This document shows positions 1-8,619 of a DNA stretch of 64,000 nt, one piece after another. How positions within the stretch are numbered: the stretch's first letter is position 1; each line of letters starts with the position of its first letter. The DNA lies in assembly GCA_016185425.1 (NCBI GenBank), contig JACPNQ010000004.1, forward strand, positions 62,001-126,000, in the 5' to 3' direction. Below the pieces are notes generated by a model, which did no database searches, had not been told where the DNA came from, and saw only the letters and a program-made list of their open reading frames with translations. A program made the position numbers and the translations under genes. This DNA comes from Acidobacteriota bacterium. Lineage in GTDB: Bacteria > Acidobacteriota > Terriglobia > Bryobacterales > Bryobacteraceae.

Positions 1-2
1 CC

Positions 3-437
3 GAAATCCCCGTCAAAGTTTTCCTCCGTCCCTACCGCGGCGGTCGTGTCGAACGCGAAATCAAACTGAAGGTTCCCGCTGGCCTCACGCCCGGGAACTA
101 CCGCATTCAGTTGAGCGAGGCCGCCGCGCTCAACAGCATGCAATCGATGACTCCGCTCGCCAACCGGTTCATGGAGCTCACGCAAACTGTCTCACTCCTC
201 AATCAGGAACGTGCAAATAACCGCCTCTACGCCGCGCTCGTGCAGCCCCGCCCCACCGTCTACACCGAGGACCGGACCATGCCCAACCTGCCGAGCTCCG
301 TCCTCAACGTCATGCAAAATGGCCGCAGCGCCAGCCGGACGTTGATCGCTGCGCCGGAAACCGCCGTCGCCGAAGAATCAATCCCTTTCGATTACGTTGT
401 CAGCGGCAGCCATTCGCTGCGCCTTACCGTCAAATAA
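3..437 (+). CDS. C-terminal part of a secreted protein, possibly SpoIVB/S55 peptidase-like (5' truncated)
   Basis: The reading frame is open from the left edge of the window (base 3) to the TAA at 435-437, so this is the last ~144 residues of a longer protein. The first visible residues read EIPVKVFLRPYRGGRVEREI and lead into a predicted beta-rich segment, then an Ala/Asn-rich helical stretch. This layout recalls the C-terminal part of acidobacterial SpoIVB-peptidase (S55) proteins, but the catalytic domain lies outside the window, so the family call is inference from memory. The TTG at 111 is only an internal codon. It ends 9 bp before the beta-propeller gene, so the two are probably co-transcribed. 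Confidence 0.5.
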   Translation, partial: EIPVKVFLRPYRGGRVEREIKLKVPAGLTPGNYRIQLSEAAALNSMQSMTPLANRFMELTQTVSLLNQERANNRLYAALVQPRPTVYTEDRTMPNLPSSVLNVMQNGRSASRTLIAAPETAVAEESIPFDYVVSGSHSLRLTVK

Positions 438-446
438 CTCATCCCC

Positions 447-2609
447 ATGCGCCCTTTTCCCTTTGTGCTGGCCCTTGCCGCCCTGAGCGCGGTTTTCGCT
501 GTCGATACGCGCTTCTGGACCTTCTCGACAAAAGAAGATCACGACAAGGCTACCCTTAAGCGGCTTTCTATTCGCAGCGATGGCCGTATCACACTCGCCC
601 CCGCCGTCAATGAGCTGCAGGACGCAGGTGTCTCTTATCTGTGGGCGGTCGCTCGCGGCGCCGACGGCACCCTGTATACCGGCGGCGGCAATCCCGGCGC
701 AACGACAGCCAAAGTCTTTGCCGTTAAGAATGGCCAGTCGCGGGTCCTCGCCGAGTTGACCGGACTGCAGATTCAGTCCATCGCCCTCGATAGCGTCGGC
801 CGCGTCTACGCCGCCACCGCGCCCGACGGCAAAGTGTTCCGCATCGCCGCCGACGGTAAGAGCGAGACGTTTTACGATCCCAAAGCCAAATACATCTGGT
901 CCATCGCATTCGACAAAGGGGGCAATCTCTTCATCGCTACCGGCGATCGCGGCGAGATTCACAAGGTCTCTCCGCAAGGCCAGGGCGCAGTGTTCTTCAG
1001 GACGGAGGAAGAACATGCCCGCTCCATGGCTATCGACAACAACGGCAATCTCATCCTCGGGACCGAGCCTGGAGGCCTCATCCTCCGCGTCAACCCCGCC
1101 GGCGAAGGCTTCGTGCTTCATCAAGCAGGCCGCCGTGAAGTCACAGCGCTCTCGGTCGCTCCGGACAATACGATCTATGCCGCGGCCGTTGGCAGTAAAC
1201 CAGCATCCCCGTCTTCCGCTCCTCCGCCGCCCCCCGCCGCCGCTCCGGTCGCCACTACCAGCATTACGGTATCGGCTTCCGGAGGGCCCGGAGCGGCCCC
1301 GGCGGCCCGCGCCCCGGCGCCGCCACCCACACTCACTCCCAGCAGCGTCTCCGGCGGTTCCGAGCTCGTGCGCATCGCCGCCGACGGCTTTCCCACTCGC
1401 ATCTGGACCGATAGCACCGAGATCGTGTACGCGGTCGCTCTCGACAAGGCCGGCCACCCGATTCTCGGCACCGGCAACAAAGGGGGCGTCTACCGCATCG
1501 ACAGCGATCTTCAGTCCACGCGCCTCCTCACACTCGCCCCCACCCAGGTGACGGCGCTATCGAGCGATTCCAGCGGCGCCATCTTCGCGGTCACCGGCAA
1601 CATCGGCAAGCTCTTTCAGATCGGACCGGCCGTCGAAAAAGACGGCGTGCTGGAAAGCGAAGTACTCGATGCGAGCTGGTTCGCGGAATGGGGCCGCCTC
1701 GCTCCCAAGTCCACCGGCGGCGTAAAATTCGAAACGCGCAGCGGCAACCTCGACCGCCCCCAGAAGAATTGGAGCAATTGGACCGCGTTCACCGATCGCA
1801 TCGCCTCACCCAGCGCCCGTTTTCTCCAATATCGTGCGACGCTCACGGGCGAGGGCGCCACGCTCATGGGCGCCGAAATCGCCTACCTGCCGCGCAACGT
1901 CGCCCCGCGCATCGAGCAGATCGAGATTACCGCGCCCAACTACCGTTTCCCGAACCAGAGTCTTTCGGTGACTCCATCCACAACGCTCACGCTTGGACCC
2001 ATGTCCAGCCGCGTCGCGGGCTCCTCTTCCTCCACCTCCACCGATCCCGGCAGCGTCACCATGACGCTTGCGAAGGGCTTCCAAGGCGCGCGCTGGAAAG
2101 CGGGCGATGCCAACGGCGACACCGTCCAGTACACCGTCGAAATCCGCGGCAGGAACGAAACGGCGTGGAAGCCGCTGAAGAAAGAATTGGGCGTCCGTCA
2201 ATTCAGTTTTGATTCGAGCGCCTTTCCGGACGGCGAATACGTCCTCCGTATCTCCGCCTCGGACGCCGTTTCCAACCCGCCCGGCAAGGGCCTCACCGAT
2301 TCGCTTGAAAGCGAGCCGTTCCTCATCGACAACACGCCGCCCGCCATTCGCAGCCTGAGCGCAACAGCAAACGGGAATCGCGTGACAATCACTTTCAGCG
2401 CCGCCGACGCCTCGACGATCCTCACCAAGGCCGAGTACTCCATCAACGCCGGCGAGTGGGTGTTTCTCGAACCCACAACCAAGCTCTCCGACTCCCGCGA
2501 GCACAGCTACAGCGTCACCGTCGACCGCCCGGCGGGCGAACTCTCCATCGCCGTCCGCGTGACCGACGAATTTGAGAATCATTCGGTGGAGAAAACGCTA
2601 GTCAAGTAG
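447..2609 (+). CDS. secreted beta-propeller (NHL/WD-like) protein, function unknown
   Basis: 720 residues. An N-terminal signal peptide (hydrophobic stretch at about residues 5-18, then a small-residue cleavage region) predicts export. Residues ~60-250 and ~305-400 carry repeated blade-like units with GxGNxGxxxRI and DxxGxxY signatures, typical of NHL/SMP-30-type propellers. A Pro/Ala-rich low-complexity linker at ~253-300 interrupts the propeller. The last ~250 residues look like Ig/fibronectin-type beta domains (for example a stretch around VEIRGRNETAWKPL). No catalytic motif is seen. It follows the S55-like gene by 9 bp. Large secreted propellers of this kind are common in Solibacter relatives; the substrate or partner is unknown. 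Confidence 0.7.
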   Translation: MRPFPFVLALAALSAVFAVDTRFWTFSTKEDHDKATLKRLSIRSDGRITLAPAVNELQDAGVSYLWAVARGADGTLYTGGGNPGATTAKVFAVKNGQSRVLAELTGLQIQSIALDSVGRVYAATAPDGKVFRIAADGKSETFYDPKAKYIWSIAFDKGGNLFIATGDRGEIHKVSPQGQGAVFFRTEEEHARSMAIDNNGNLILGTEPGGLILRVNPAGEGFVLHQAGRREVTALSVAPDNTIYAAAVGSKPASPSSAPPPPPAAAPVATTSITVSASGGPGAAPAARAPAPPPTLTPSSVSGGSELVRIAADGFPTRIWTDSTEIVYAVALDKAGHPILGTGNKGGVYRIDSDLQSTRLLTLAPTQVTALSSDSSGAIFAVTGNIGKLFQIGPAVEKDGVLESEVLDASWFAEWGRLAPKSTGGVKFETRSGNLDRPQKNWSNWTAFTDRIASPSARFLQYRATLTGEGATLMGAEIAYLPRNVAPRIEQIEITAPNYRFPNQSLSVTPSTTLTLGPMSSRVAGSSSSTSTDPGSVTMTLAKGFQGARWKAGDANGDTVQYTVEIRGRNETAWKPLKKELGVRQFSFDSSAFPDGEYVLRISASDAVSNPPGKGLTDSLESEPFLIDNTPPAIRSLSATANGNRVTITFSAADASTILTKAEYSINAGEWVFLEPTTKLSDSREHSYSVTVDRPAGELSIAVRVTDEFENHSVEKTLVK

Positions 2610-2614
2610 AGACG

Positions 2615-2662
2615 ATGCGCATACTCCTGGCGGGCGCCACCGGCGTGATCGGCAAAGTCTAG
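2615..2662 (+). pseudogene. truncated N-terminus of a Rossmann-fold NAD(P)-dependent epimerase/reductase
   Basis: A 15-codon frame reads MRILLAGATGVIGKV and then stops at TAG. The GATGVIG core is the GxxGxxG dinucleotide-binding loop that begins extended short-chain epimerases. The codon after the loop normally continues into helix alpha-1, but here a stop follows and nothing recognisable resumes downstream, so only the first strand and glycine loop of the gene remain. The ATG is 5 bp after the upstream stop, as if it had once been the next gene of that operon. Confidence 0.6.
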
Positions 2663-2713
2663 CACGCCGGCCGCTTCACTCCTCGCCTTAGCGAACTGAT
2701 TCAATTGCTCTTC

Positions 2714-2942
2714 TTATAAAGCGGCGGCGGGCGATACTTCGACGCCTCCGGCGAAGCTCGACGGCACAGGGATCGGGATTCCCTCCTCACGCATCCCTTC
2801 GAGGTGGTACTCGAGAGCTTCGACTCTCAGGCGTTCGACTTCCTGACGGCTGTCACCGGACGTGATGACTCCGGGAAGGTCGGGAACATACGCCCCCCCA
2901 AGAGGTTGGCCCCTGCTCATAGATGATCGCTCCGTGTCCTCC
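2714..2942 (-). pseudogene. hicB: frameshifted HicB-family antitoxin
   Basis: Residues reading AYVPDLPGVITSGDS, then EVERLRVEALEYHLEGMREE and IPIPVPSS, are a near-consensus HicB antitoxin. The beginning of the fold is present but in another frame: just upstream, AIIYEQGPTSWG can be read. The two frames meet at a run of seven G (minus strand; bases 2893-2899), so one extra base in the homopolymer explains the break. In the restored frame no ATG/GTG/TTG is seen after the GAGGAG-like ribosome site near 2941, so the start codon also seems lost. No intact HicB product can be made unless the run slips. A sequencing error in the homopolymer is the main alternative for the frameshift. Confidence 0.72.
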
Positions 2943-3002
2943 TCAAGCCCGGCGGTTCAGGATGCTTTTCAGCGTCCCGATGGGAACTTTCATGTTTTCT
3001 GC
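2943..3002 (-). pseudogene. hicA: C-terminal remnant of a HicA-family toxin
   Basis: The frame upstream of the hicB remnant ends AENMKVPIGTLKSILNRRA followed by TGA (2943-2945). VPIGTLKSIL is the conserved C-terminal helix of HicA mRNA interferases, and hicA directly before hicB is the usual order. Going upstream, an in-frame TGA at 3003-3005 closes the frame and no HicA dsRBD-like core (GSHxxF) is found, so the toxin is inactive. Together with the frameshifted antitoxin this is a dead toxin-antitoxin pair. Confidence 0.6.
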
Positions 3003-3128
3003 TCAAGAGCACACGAGCTCCATTCGAAGATTGCCCGTGCCTGCTCCATCTCTTCGCCGCATTTTCAGACCTGGAATCACGACAGCACTCCCGTCCACCG
3101 GGTTCGCGTTGTATCCGTTCGAGAGTTG

Positions 3129-4034
3129 TCAGGGCACCAATCCCGCCAACACCGCCCGCAGCTCGTCCACCGTCATCTGCCCGGGATGATACATCCGCAC
3201 AATCCCCTTCCCATCCAACAGCACGAGCGTCGGTGTCGAACTCACCCCGTACACGCGAAAGTTCTCTTCACTGATTGGCATCGGCAATCCGTCCATCCAC
3301 GGATACCGCTCCTTCTGCACCTGCGCAATATAGGGAGTTTCCTTCTCCTTCGAAGCCTCCTCCCCGCCCGCCACATAGCCATACCTCTGCGTCGGCGCCA
3401 CGACCATCAACGACGGAAACTCCTTACGCATCGCGTCAATCACCGGCCCTTGCGCCTTGCAGTCATTGCACCAATGCGCCCACAAAAACAACAACACCGG
3501 CCGCCCACGCAATTCCTCCAACGACTTCATTTTCACGGACCCAACAAATAAACTCGTCTCCAGCGGCGGCGCCTTCTGTCCTTCCAACGCCAGCAAATGC
3601 AGATTCTTCTGAATACGCGTCCGAATCGAAGTGTCGTGCCACCGCTTCAATTCCTCTCGCAGAAACGCCACGCCTTCGCTCCGGCGGCCCGTGTTCGCCA
3701 ACGCATGACCATTCACTTCAATCGACGCGCCCAGTGCCAAAGGTAGATTCGGCTCGGCATCCAATCGGCGCCCTTTCAACATATCGAGCGACATCCGCCG
3801 CGTCTCGGAAGAAAACGCCATCGCCTGGTCCCACTGTTTGTGAATCTGCGCGCCCCGGCCAAGCCAGGAATGCGCCACCAGCAGTTCGGGCGTCCACGGC
3901 CCGAAACCCCTCACCTGCTGCACCCGTGCTTGCGCGGCCACCAAATCACCCGCCTGCGCTAACTTCCGAACTTCCGGTACAACCTGCGAGGCCGCCAATC
4001 CGGCCGCCGAAAGGAGAAAAACCAACAGCTTCAT
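3129..4034 (-). CDS. secreted TlpA-like thioredoxin-fold protein with N-terminal helical domain
   Basis: 301 residues with a signal peptide (MKLLVFLLSAAGLAAS). Residues ~20-150 are helical and TPR-like. Residues ~155-300 form a TlpA/AhpC-type thioredoxin domain: the active site is WCNDC in the segment LFLWAHWCNDCKAQGP, and the cis-Pro segment is SSTPTLVLLDGKG. The family catalyses thiol-disulfide exchange in the periplasm. It lies 4 bp downstream of the isomerase-like gene on the same strand and is probably co-transcribed with it. The redox partner is unknown. Confidence 0.85.
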   Translation of the reverse strand: MKLLVFLLSAAGLAASQVVPEVRKLAQAGDLVAAQARVQQVRGFGPWTPELLVAHSWLGRGAQIHKQWDQAMAFSSETRRMSLDMLKGRRLDAEPNLPLALGASIEVNGHALANTGRRSEGVAFLREELKRWHDTSIRTRIQKNLHLLALEGQKAPPLETSLFVGSVKMKSLEELRGRPVLLFLWAHWCNDCKAQGPVIDAMRKEFPSLMVVAPTQRYGYVAGGEEASKEKETPYIAQVQKERYPWMDGLPMPISEENFRVYGVSSTPTLVLLDGKGIVRMYHPGQMTVDELRAVLAGLVP

Positions 4035-4038
4035 GCAA

Positions 4039-5070
4039 TTAGAGTAGCTGATTCTTCCTCAGCCACTCGATGGATGATTCGAGATCTTCCCGCTCCAATG
4101 CCGCGGCCCGCTCCTTCGCCGGCGCGGGCCGGTTCTCCCTTGGTTTGCCCTTCTCGGCAATCGCCGCAAATCGCGCAAATTCCCACGCCGGTGTCTGGCG
4201 GAACGCCTTCCAGAAGTCAGGCTGATAGTACGGAAACGGCCTCGTCCCCGTCACAATAATCTCCAGCGACATCGCCTTGCCCGGACACATCGCGGCGAAC
4301 TTCCGCACCCACCCGGCAATGTCCACATTCCCCTCGCCCATCCGAGTCCACTGCATTGCCGCGCCTTCCGGCGTCCTCCACACCGCGCTGTCCCGCACAT
4401 GCGACGTGAGTACATAGGGAGCCAGCGTCTCCAGCGTCACATGCGGGTCCTCAATCGCCCAGGTCGGATTGCCCGAATCGATGCACGCACCCACAAAATC
4501 CTTTCCCGCCGCCTCAATCAGCACCTTCAACTCACGGCCTTGCAAATCTCCGCCGTGGTTCTCAATCGCAATTCTCTTACCTGCATCCATTGCCCGCGAC
4601 CGCACCGCGCGCAGCGTCTTCACCGTGTTCTCAATATGCTGTTCCACCGGCACAGCCGACACCCGATCCCGCCAATCGCCCAGCACCGCGCGCACCAGCG
4701 GCGCGCCGGCAATCGTTGCCGCCTCGATCATCCGTGACAACTGCTCTTCCGCCGTCCCCTGCTTCGCGTCGAAACGCGCCGCCGTCGGACAGATCGATAA
4801 CATTCCGATCTCGAGCTCGATTCCTAACCTGCGCGCGTGGTCCCGCACCTTCTCCAGATGCGCCCGCTCCAATCCGCCCAGGAACCGTATCTCGGAAAAA
4901 TGCACCACTTTCGCGCCCTGCTTCGCGCAATAGTCCAGGTACTCGAACGCGCTCCAAACCTGGGACCGCAAGCTGAAAAGATCGATGCCGAACTTCACGT
5001 TTTGACCGCTCCCCTGCGCCATCGTCGCGGCCGGCGCCGCCGCTAGTAAAGACCGGCGTGGAATCTCCAT
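4039..5070 (-). CDS. sugar phosphate isomerase/epimerase-like TIM-barrel protein, exported
   Basis: 343 residues. The N-terminus MEIPRRSLLAAAPAATMAQG has a twin-arginine followed by a hydrophobic Ala-rich segment and looks like a short Tat signal. The body matches the xylose-isomerase-like TIM-barrel (AP endonuclease 2) fold: FGIDLFSLR strand, then IAIENHGGDLQG with the Glu/His metal ligands, CIDSGNP with an Asp, and LTSHVRDSAV with a His near the barrel end. In this family these residues bind a divalent metal for keto-aldose isomerisation. The substrate cannot be read from sequence. Confidence 0.8.
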   Translation of the reverse strand: MEIPRRSLLAAAPAATMAQGSGQNVKFGIDLFSLRSQVWSAFEYLDYCAKQGAKVVHFSEIRFLGGLERAHLEKVRDHARRLGIELEIGMLSICPTAARFDAKQGTAEEQLSRMIEAATIAGAPLVRAVLGDWRDRVSAVPVEQHIENTVKTLRAVRSRAMDAGKRIAIENHGGDLQGRELKVLIEAAGKDFVGACIDSGNPTWAIEDPHVTLETLAPYVLTSHVRDSAVWRTPEGAAMQWTRMGEGNVDIAGWVRKFAAMCPGKAMSLEIIVTGTRPFPYYQPDFWKAFRQTPAWEFARFAAIAEKGKPRENRPAPAKERAAALEREDLESSIEWLRKNQLL

Positions 5071-5080
5071 CGCCTATATC

Positions 5081-6208
5081 TTACCCGCGCAAATGGGCGG
5101 CCAGATCCAGGATCCGGTCCGAACGCAACCCATCTCCCAACGAGAACCACAAACGCCTCGCCGCTCCGTGTCCGATCGCCTCCAACGTTTCCTCGGACGT
5201 CGACGCATATCCGGTGATCCCAATAATCGCGCCAAACTGCCGCGCCGCTTGCTGTAGTTCATCCACACGCTGCCGCAGCTCGGCGTGCGGCTTCCCTGCG
5301 GCCTTCCACTGCACGTTGGAGACGATCTCGGCCGGCCAGCCTGCCATCTCCGCGACAGTCGAAGGGTAAGGAGCATCCGGCCGAAGTCCTATCTCTACCT
5401 CTACTACTTGCACAGAACGCCCGGCGGTTCGCAGCCGCTCCAGCCGGCCGCGCAACTCTTCTGCGCGCGTGAACGTTCCTGGAGGATCGAATCGCAGATC
5501 GATATCATAGGTCCGGCCGCGCAAGCGTCGCAGCGCATCGATCCGTTCGTCGAGTTCAGGCTCGCTCATCGCAAACGCCTCGATCCGCTCCCGGGATGTC
5601 ATCTCTTCCACACCCCGCAAGGCGTAGCCCTCGCGCCAGCCCTGGCGGATCGCCCCCCACAGCCCCTCTTCCAGCTTTCCCGTCCAAGCGGCCACCGATA
5701 AGCCATACTTCCGCTGCACCGCGCGAAACTGCTGGAACGCCGCGTCCGCATCGCTGTTCGCGGCGATATACAACGTCTCCACACCCTGTGGCGACGGCAG
5801 TACACTGCGGTCCAACTGCCCGGCATAGGCCAGAATCCGTTCCGCATCGGTCGCCGCGAATGGGATCGCGTTCACTACAACTTCCAGGCCGCGCGGCGTG
5901 TACATTCGCCCCACCAGCACGGAGTGCGGAAAAATGCCGCTTCCCGGCGCCGAAGAACGCGTAATGTGCAGCAGCACCGGCGCCTTCGCATCCACCGCCA
6001 CAAAGTAAGTCGACTTCGCCACCGGATCCGCCGCCAGCGAACCCCAGTGGACCTGCATGCCTTCTAAGGGATGCTGCGACGCTCGCGACGCCAACATTCT
6101 TCGCAACCCATCGTCCACCGTGCGGCCCTCCGCAAACTGAAAGATGAGATCGGCTAGTTGCGATGCCTCATGGGCGCGTACTGGTACGCCGAGCGAATCC
6201 TGCATCAT
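5081..6208 (-). CDS. conserved protein of unknown function, coupled to galU
   Basis: 375 residues, no signal peptide or membrane segment, and no motif I recognise. The start codon overlaps the galU stop (ATGATG against TGA at 6205-6208), so translation is probably coupled to galU. The C-terminal half is charged and alpha/beta in character, for example RGRTYDIDLRFDPP and RQFGAIIGITGYASTSEETL. Linkage to galU suggests a role in nucleotide-sugar or surface glycan metabolism, but that is context only. Confidence 0.6.
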   Translation of the reverse strand: MMQDSLGVPVRAHEASQLADLIFQFAEGRTVDDGLRRMLASRASQHPLEGMQVHWGSLAADPVAKSTYFVAVDAKAPVLLHITRSSAPGSGIFPHSVLVGRMYTPRGLEVVVNAIPFAATDAERILAYAGQLDRSVLPSPQGVETLYIAANSDADAAFQQFRAVQRKYGLSVAAWTGKLEEGLWGAIRQGWREGYALRGVEEMTSRERIEAFAMSEPELDERIDALRRLRGRTYDIDLRFDPPGTFTRAEELRGRLERLRTAGRSVQVVEVEIGLRPDAPYPSTVAEMAGWPAEIVSNVQWKAAGKPHAELRQRVDELQQAARQFGAIIGITGYASTSEETLEAIGHGAARRLWFSLGDGLRSDRILDLAAHLRG

Positions 6209-7089
6209 AGGGTGAGACTTTTAAGATACTCCCGGAACTGCCCTCCCAGATCGTAGCGCTTCAGCGCAAACTCCACCGTCGCCTGCAGGAACCCTAGCTT
6301 ATCCCCGGCGTCATACCGCTTCCCTTCGAACTTATAGCCATACACCGGACGGCTCCGCAGCAGGTGCTTCAACCCGTCCGTAAGCTGTATCTCCCCGCCC
6401 CGGCCCGGTTCAATCGCTTCAATCGACGTAAAGATCTCCGGCGTCAACACGTACCGGCCGATAATCGCCAGGTTGCTTGGCGCATCTTCAGGCTTCGGCT
6501 TCTCCACCATGTTGCGAACCCGGAATAACCGCCCAGTCTGACCCATATGGTCCACCGGTTCCGCATCCACAACGCCATACGCCGAGATATTCTCCCTCGG
6601 CACTTCCATCAGCGCGACCACCGACGCGCCATAAAACTCATACACATCCTGCAACTGGCGTAGGCATGGGATCTCGGCGTCGATCACGTCGTCGGACAGG
6701 ACCACGCAAAACGGCTCCTTTCCGACAAGCTCCTTCGCCCGCAAAACCGCATGACCCAGCCCTAGCGCTTCCTTCTGGCGGACATAGGAGACATCGATCA
6801 TGTCCGAAATACCGCGCACGAGCGCCAACAGGTCTTTCTTCCCGCGGGTCTCCAGCAGGTGCTCCATTTCGAAGCTGACGTCGAAGTGGTCTTCAATCGC
6901 CGTCTTGCCGCGCCCGGTGACGATAATAATGTCCTGCAGCCCGGAATGAATCGCCTCTTCCACTCCGTACTGAATAAGCGGCTTGTCTACAAGAGGCAAC
7001 ATCTCCTTCGGCTGTGCCTTCGTCGCGGGTAGAAACCGGGTGCCGAGGCCGGCCGCTGGAAAGACTGCTTTTCTGGCTTTAGGAATCAT
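6205..7089 (-). CDS. galU: UTP--glucose-1-phosphate uridylyltransferase
   Basis: 294 residues, the usual length. GalU converts UTP and glucose-1-phosphate to UDP-glucose and pyrophosphate in the cytoplasm, feeding envelope polysaccharide and glycolipid synthesis. The nucleotide-binding start is KAVFPAAGLGTRFLPATKA, followed by PKEMLPLVDKPLIQY, VLSDDVIDA, and the sugar-binding region GGEIQLTDGL and GKRYDAGDKLGFL. All are diagnostic for bacterial GalU. The start is ATG at 7089. It is transcribed away from the hybrid kinase gene and overlaps the next gene by 4 nt. Confidence 0.96.
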   Translation of the reverse strand: MIPKARKAVFPAAGLGTRFLPATKAQPKEMLPLVDKPLIQYGVEEAIHSGLQDIIIVTGRGKTAIEDHFDVSFEMEHLLETRGKKDLLALVRGISDMIDVSYVRQKEALGLGHAVLRAKELVGKEPFCVVLSDDVIDAEIPCLRQLQDVYEFYGASVVALMEVPRENISAYGVVDAEPVDHMGQTGRLFRVRNMVEKPKPEDAPSNLAIIGRYVLTPEIFTSIEAIEPGRGGEIQLTDGLKHLLRSRPVYGYKFEGKRYDAGDKLGFLQATVEFALKRYDLGGQFREYLKSLTL

Positions 7090-7203
7090 GCCTTTCCATT
7101 GTCCCCTACCTTGCCCGTTACGTACCAGAACTTAACTTTTGACCCTCCCCCAACTGATTCATTGCGGCGTACTGGCCATCGCGCAAAACTGGATGCTGCC
7201 GGC

Positions 7204-8619
7204 ATGGAACGATTCGAGACGCAGCGATTTAGTTCGCAGGAAGTGGCCAAGCTTATTGCCATCTTCGAATCCGAACGTCGCTTCTACGACGAGATAATTA
7301 CTCTTCTGCCGGTTGCCCTCGCCACCGTGAACGCGGCCGGCGCCGTCCTTTCCGCCAACCATGCCTTTCTCCGCGAGTTCGGCATCCGCTCCGGCGAGTT
7401 GGAGAAGACATCATTAACGACCTTGCTTGGCGATCCATCCTGCCCGACCGCACTAAAATCGCGGGAAATGGGAATACTACGAACGGGTGAGTACACCGCC
7501 CAGTTCACACCCATCCACCGCTGGGAACGCGGCGAAATCGAGTGGATAGCTGTCTTTCTGCGCGAAACCAAACCTGTGCAAACGCCAGTCGATGCACCTG
7601 CATCCAGCGGCGCCGCACCGTGCCCGGATCCCGAGCTGGTCGCAACCGCCGCCGCCGTCGACGCCGCCCAAAAGCTCGCTGCCCGCGTCACCCACGAAAC
7701 CAATAACCTTGTCATGATTGCGTCCGGATACGGGCGTGAAATCATGAACCAGCTTCCGGAAGGCAGTCCCATCCGCGAAGACATCTCCATGATGCTCGGC
7801 GCAACCGGGCGCATTGAGGCTATGGCCGGTCAGTTGAACGAGTTCTCCCGCTCCGGGCGCAGTGAGTTGGCGAGCTACAAGCTACACGATCTACTACCGG
7901 CCTCGGGCTTCCACTTACCAATGGAGGCCCTTGAAACCAACGTGGTCACCGACCGCGGCGCACTGGCGGCAGTGTTTGCCGCCCTGCGTCTGCTCACTCA
8001 GGAACCGCTAACCATTGCCGCCGAAGTGAAACCTCAGGAGGCCGTACTTACCGTGAAGGGATTTGGAATGTCCGCGGAGACTCTCCGGCAGCAGTTTGAA
8101 GCGCTCAACAAGGCAGCGCGCGAAGGCCGTCCGGGCGCGCGCGAATGCGCTCTCGTCGGGCCCAAATTGGCACAGGCCGGCATCCGCTGGCGCGTGGCCG
8201 AGCCCGGTCAGCTCGAAATGCATGTTCCGCGTGCAAGCAATATTCCGCCGGCAAACATTCGGAGCGCGCTGGTGGTAGACGACCAAAGCGGCATCCGCGC
8301 CATCGTGCGGCGGATTCTCGAAGCACGGGGGTTTCAGGTATCGGATGCCGGTTCCGGTGAGGAGGCAGTGTCGTTGCTGGAACGCCGGCGTGATGCCTTC
8401 GATCTGCTGATCACAGACATGCGCATGCCAGGCATGACCGGCCGCGACTTAGCAGACCGCATCCGTTTTCGGCACCCATCCACACGAATCTTGTTCATCA
8501 GCGGATTCACCGACGATCCAAGTGTCCAATCCGGAATCCTCCCGGAGCATTCTCGTTTCTTAGCGAAGCCCTTTCATCCCGAGCAGCTCGTCGAAGCCAT
8601 CAACCAATTGATGGGCTGA
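7204..8619 (+). CDS. hybrid sensor histidine kinase/response regulator with PAS domain and degenerate ATPase
   Basis: With the ATG at 7204 the protein has 471 residues; a TTG at 7099 would add 35 residues that resemble no domain. Order: a helical lead, a PAS domain (~residues 20-110, ITLLPVALATVNAAGAVLSANHAF), a HisKA-like helix pair around ARVTHETNNLVMIASGYG, where the His of HETNN is the expected phosphorylation site, then a region where HATPase_c should be. That region lacks clear N, G1 and G2 boxes. The C-terminal receiver has VVDDQ, the phospho-Asp in LLITDMRMPG, and the Lys in FLAKPF. It may act as a phosphotransfer or scaffold protein fed by another kinase. It is convergent with purN, overlapping its end by 20 bp. 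Confidence 0.8.
   Translation: MERFETQRFSSQEVAKLIAIFESERRFYDEIITLLPVALATVNAAGAVLSANHAFLREFGIRSGELEKTSLTTLLGDPSCPTALKSREMGILRTGEYTAQFTPIHRWERGEIEWIAVFLRETKPVQTPVDAPASSGAAPCPDPELVATAAAVDAAQKLAARVTHETNNLVMIASGYGREIMNQLPEGSPIREDISMMLGATGRIEAMAGQLNEFSRSGRSELASYKLHDLLPASGFHLPMEALETNVVTDRGALAAVFAALRLLTQEPLTIAAEVKPQEAVLTVKGFGMSAETLRQQFEALNKAAREGRPGARECALVGPKLAQAGIRWRVAEPGQLEMHVPRASNIPPANIRSALVVDDQSGIRAIVRRILEARGFQVSDAGSGEEAVSLLERRRDAFDLLITDMRMPGMTGRDLADRIRFRHPSTRILFISGFTDDPSVQSGILPEHSRFLAKPFHPEQLVEAINQLMG

Larger units (their letters stand above)
2610..3128. other. 519-bp decayed intergenic region with three gene remnants
   Basis: No intact gene is seen between the beta-propeller stop and the TlpA-like stop. 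The stretch holds a 15-codon epimerase start (2615-2662, + strand), a frameshifted hicB-like antitoxin (2714-2942, - strand) and the last 19 codons of a hicA-like toxin (2943-3002, - strand). Bases 3006-3128 have short open stretches but no recognisable protein. It reads as a site of repeated insertion and decay. Confidence 0.6.
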
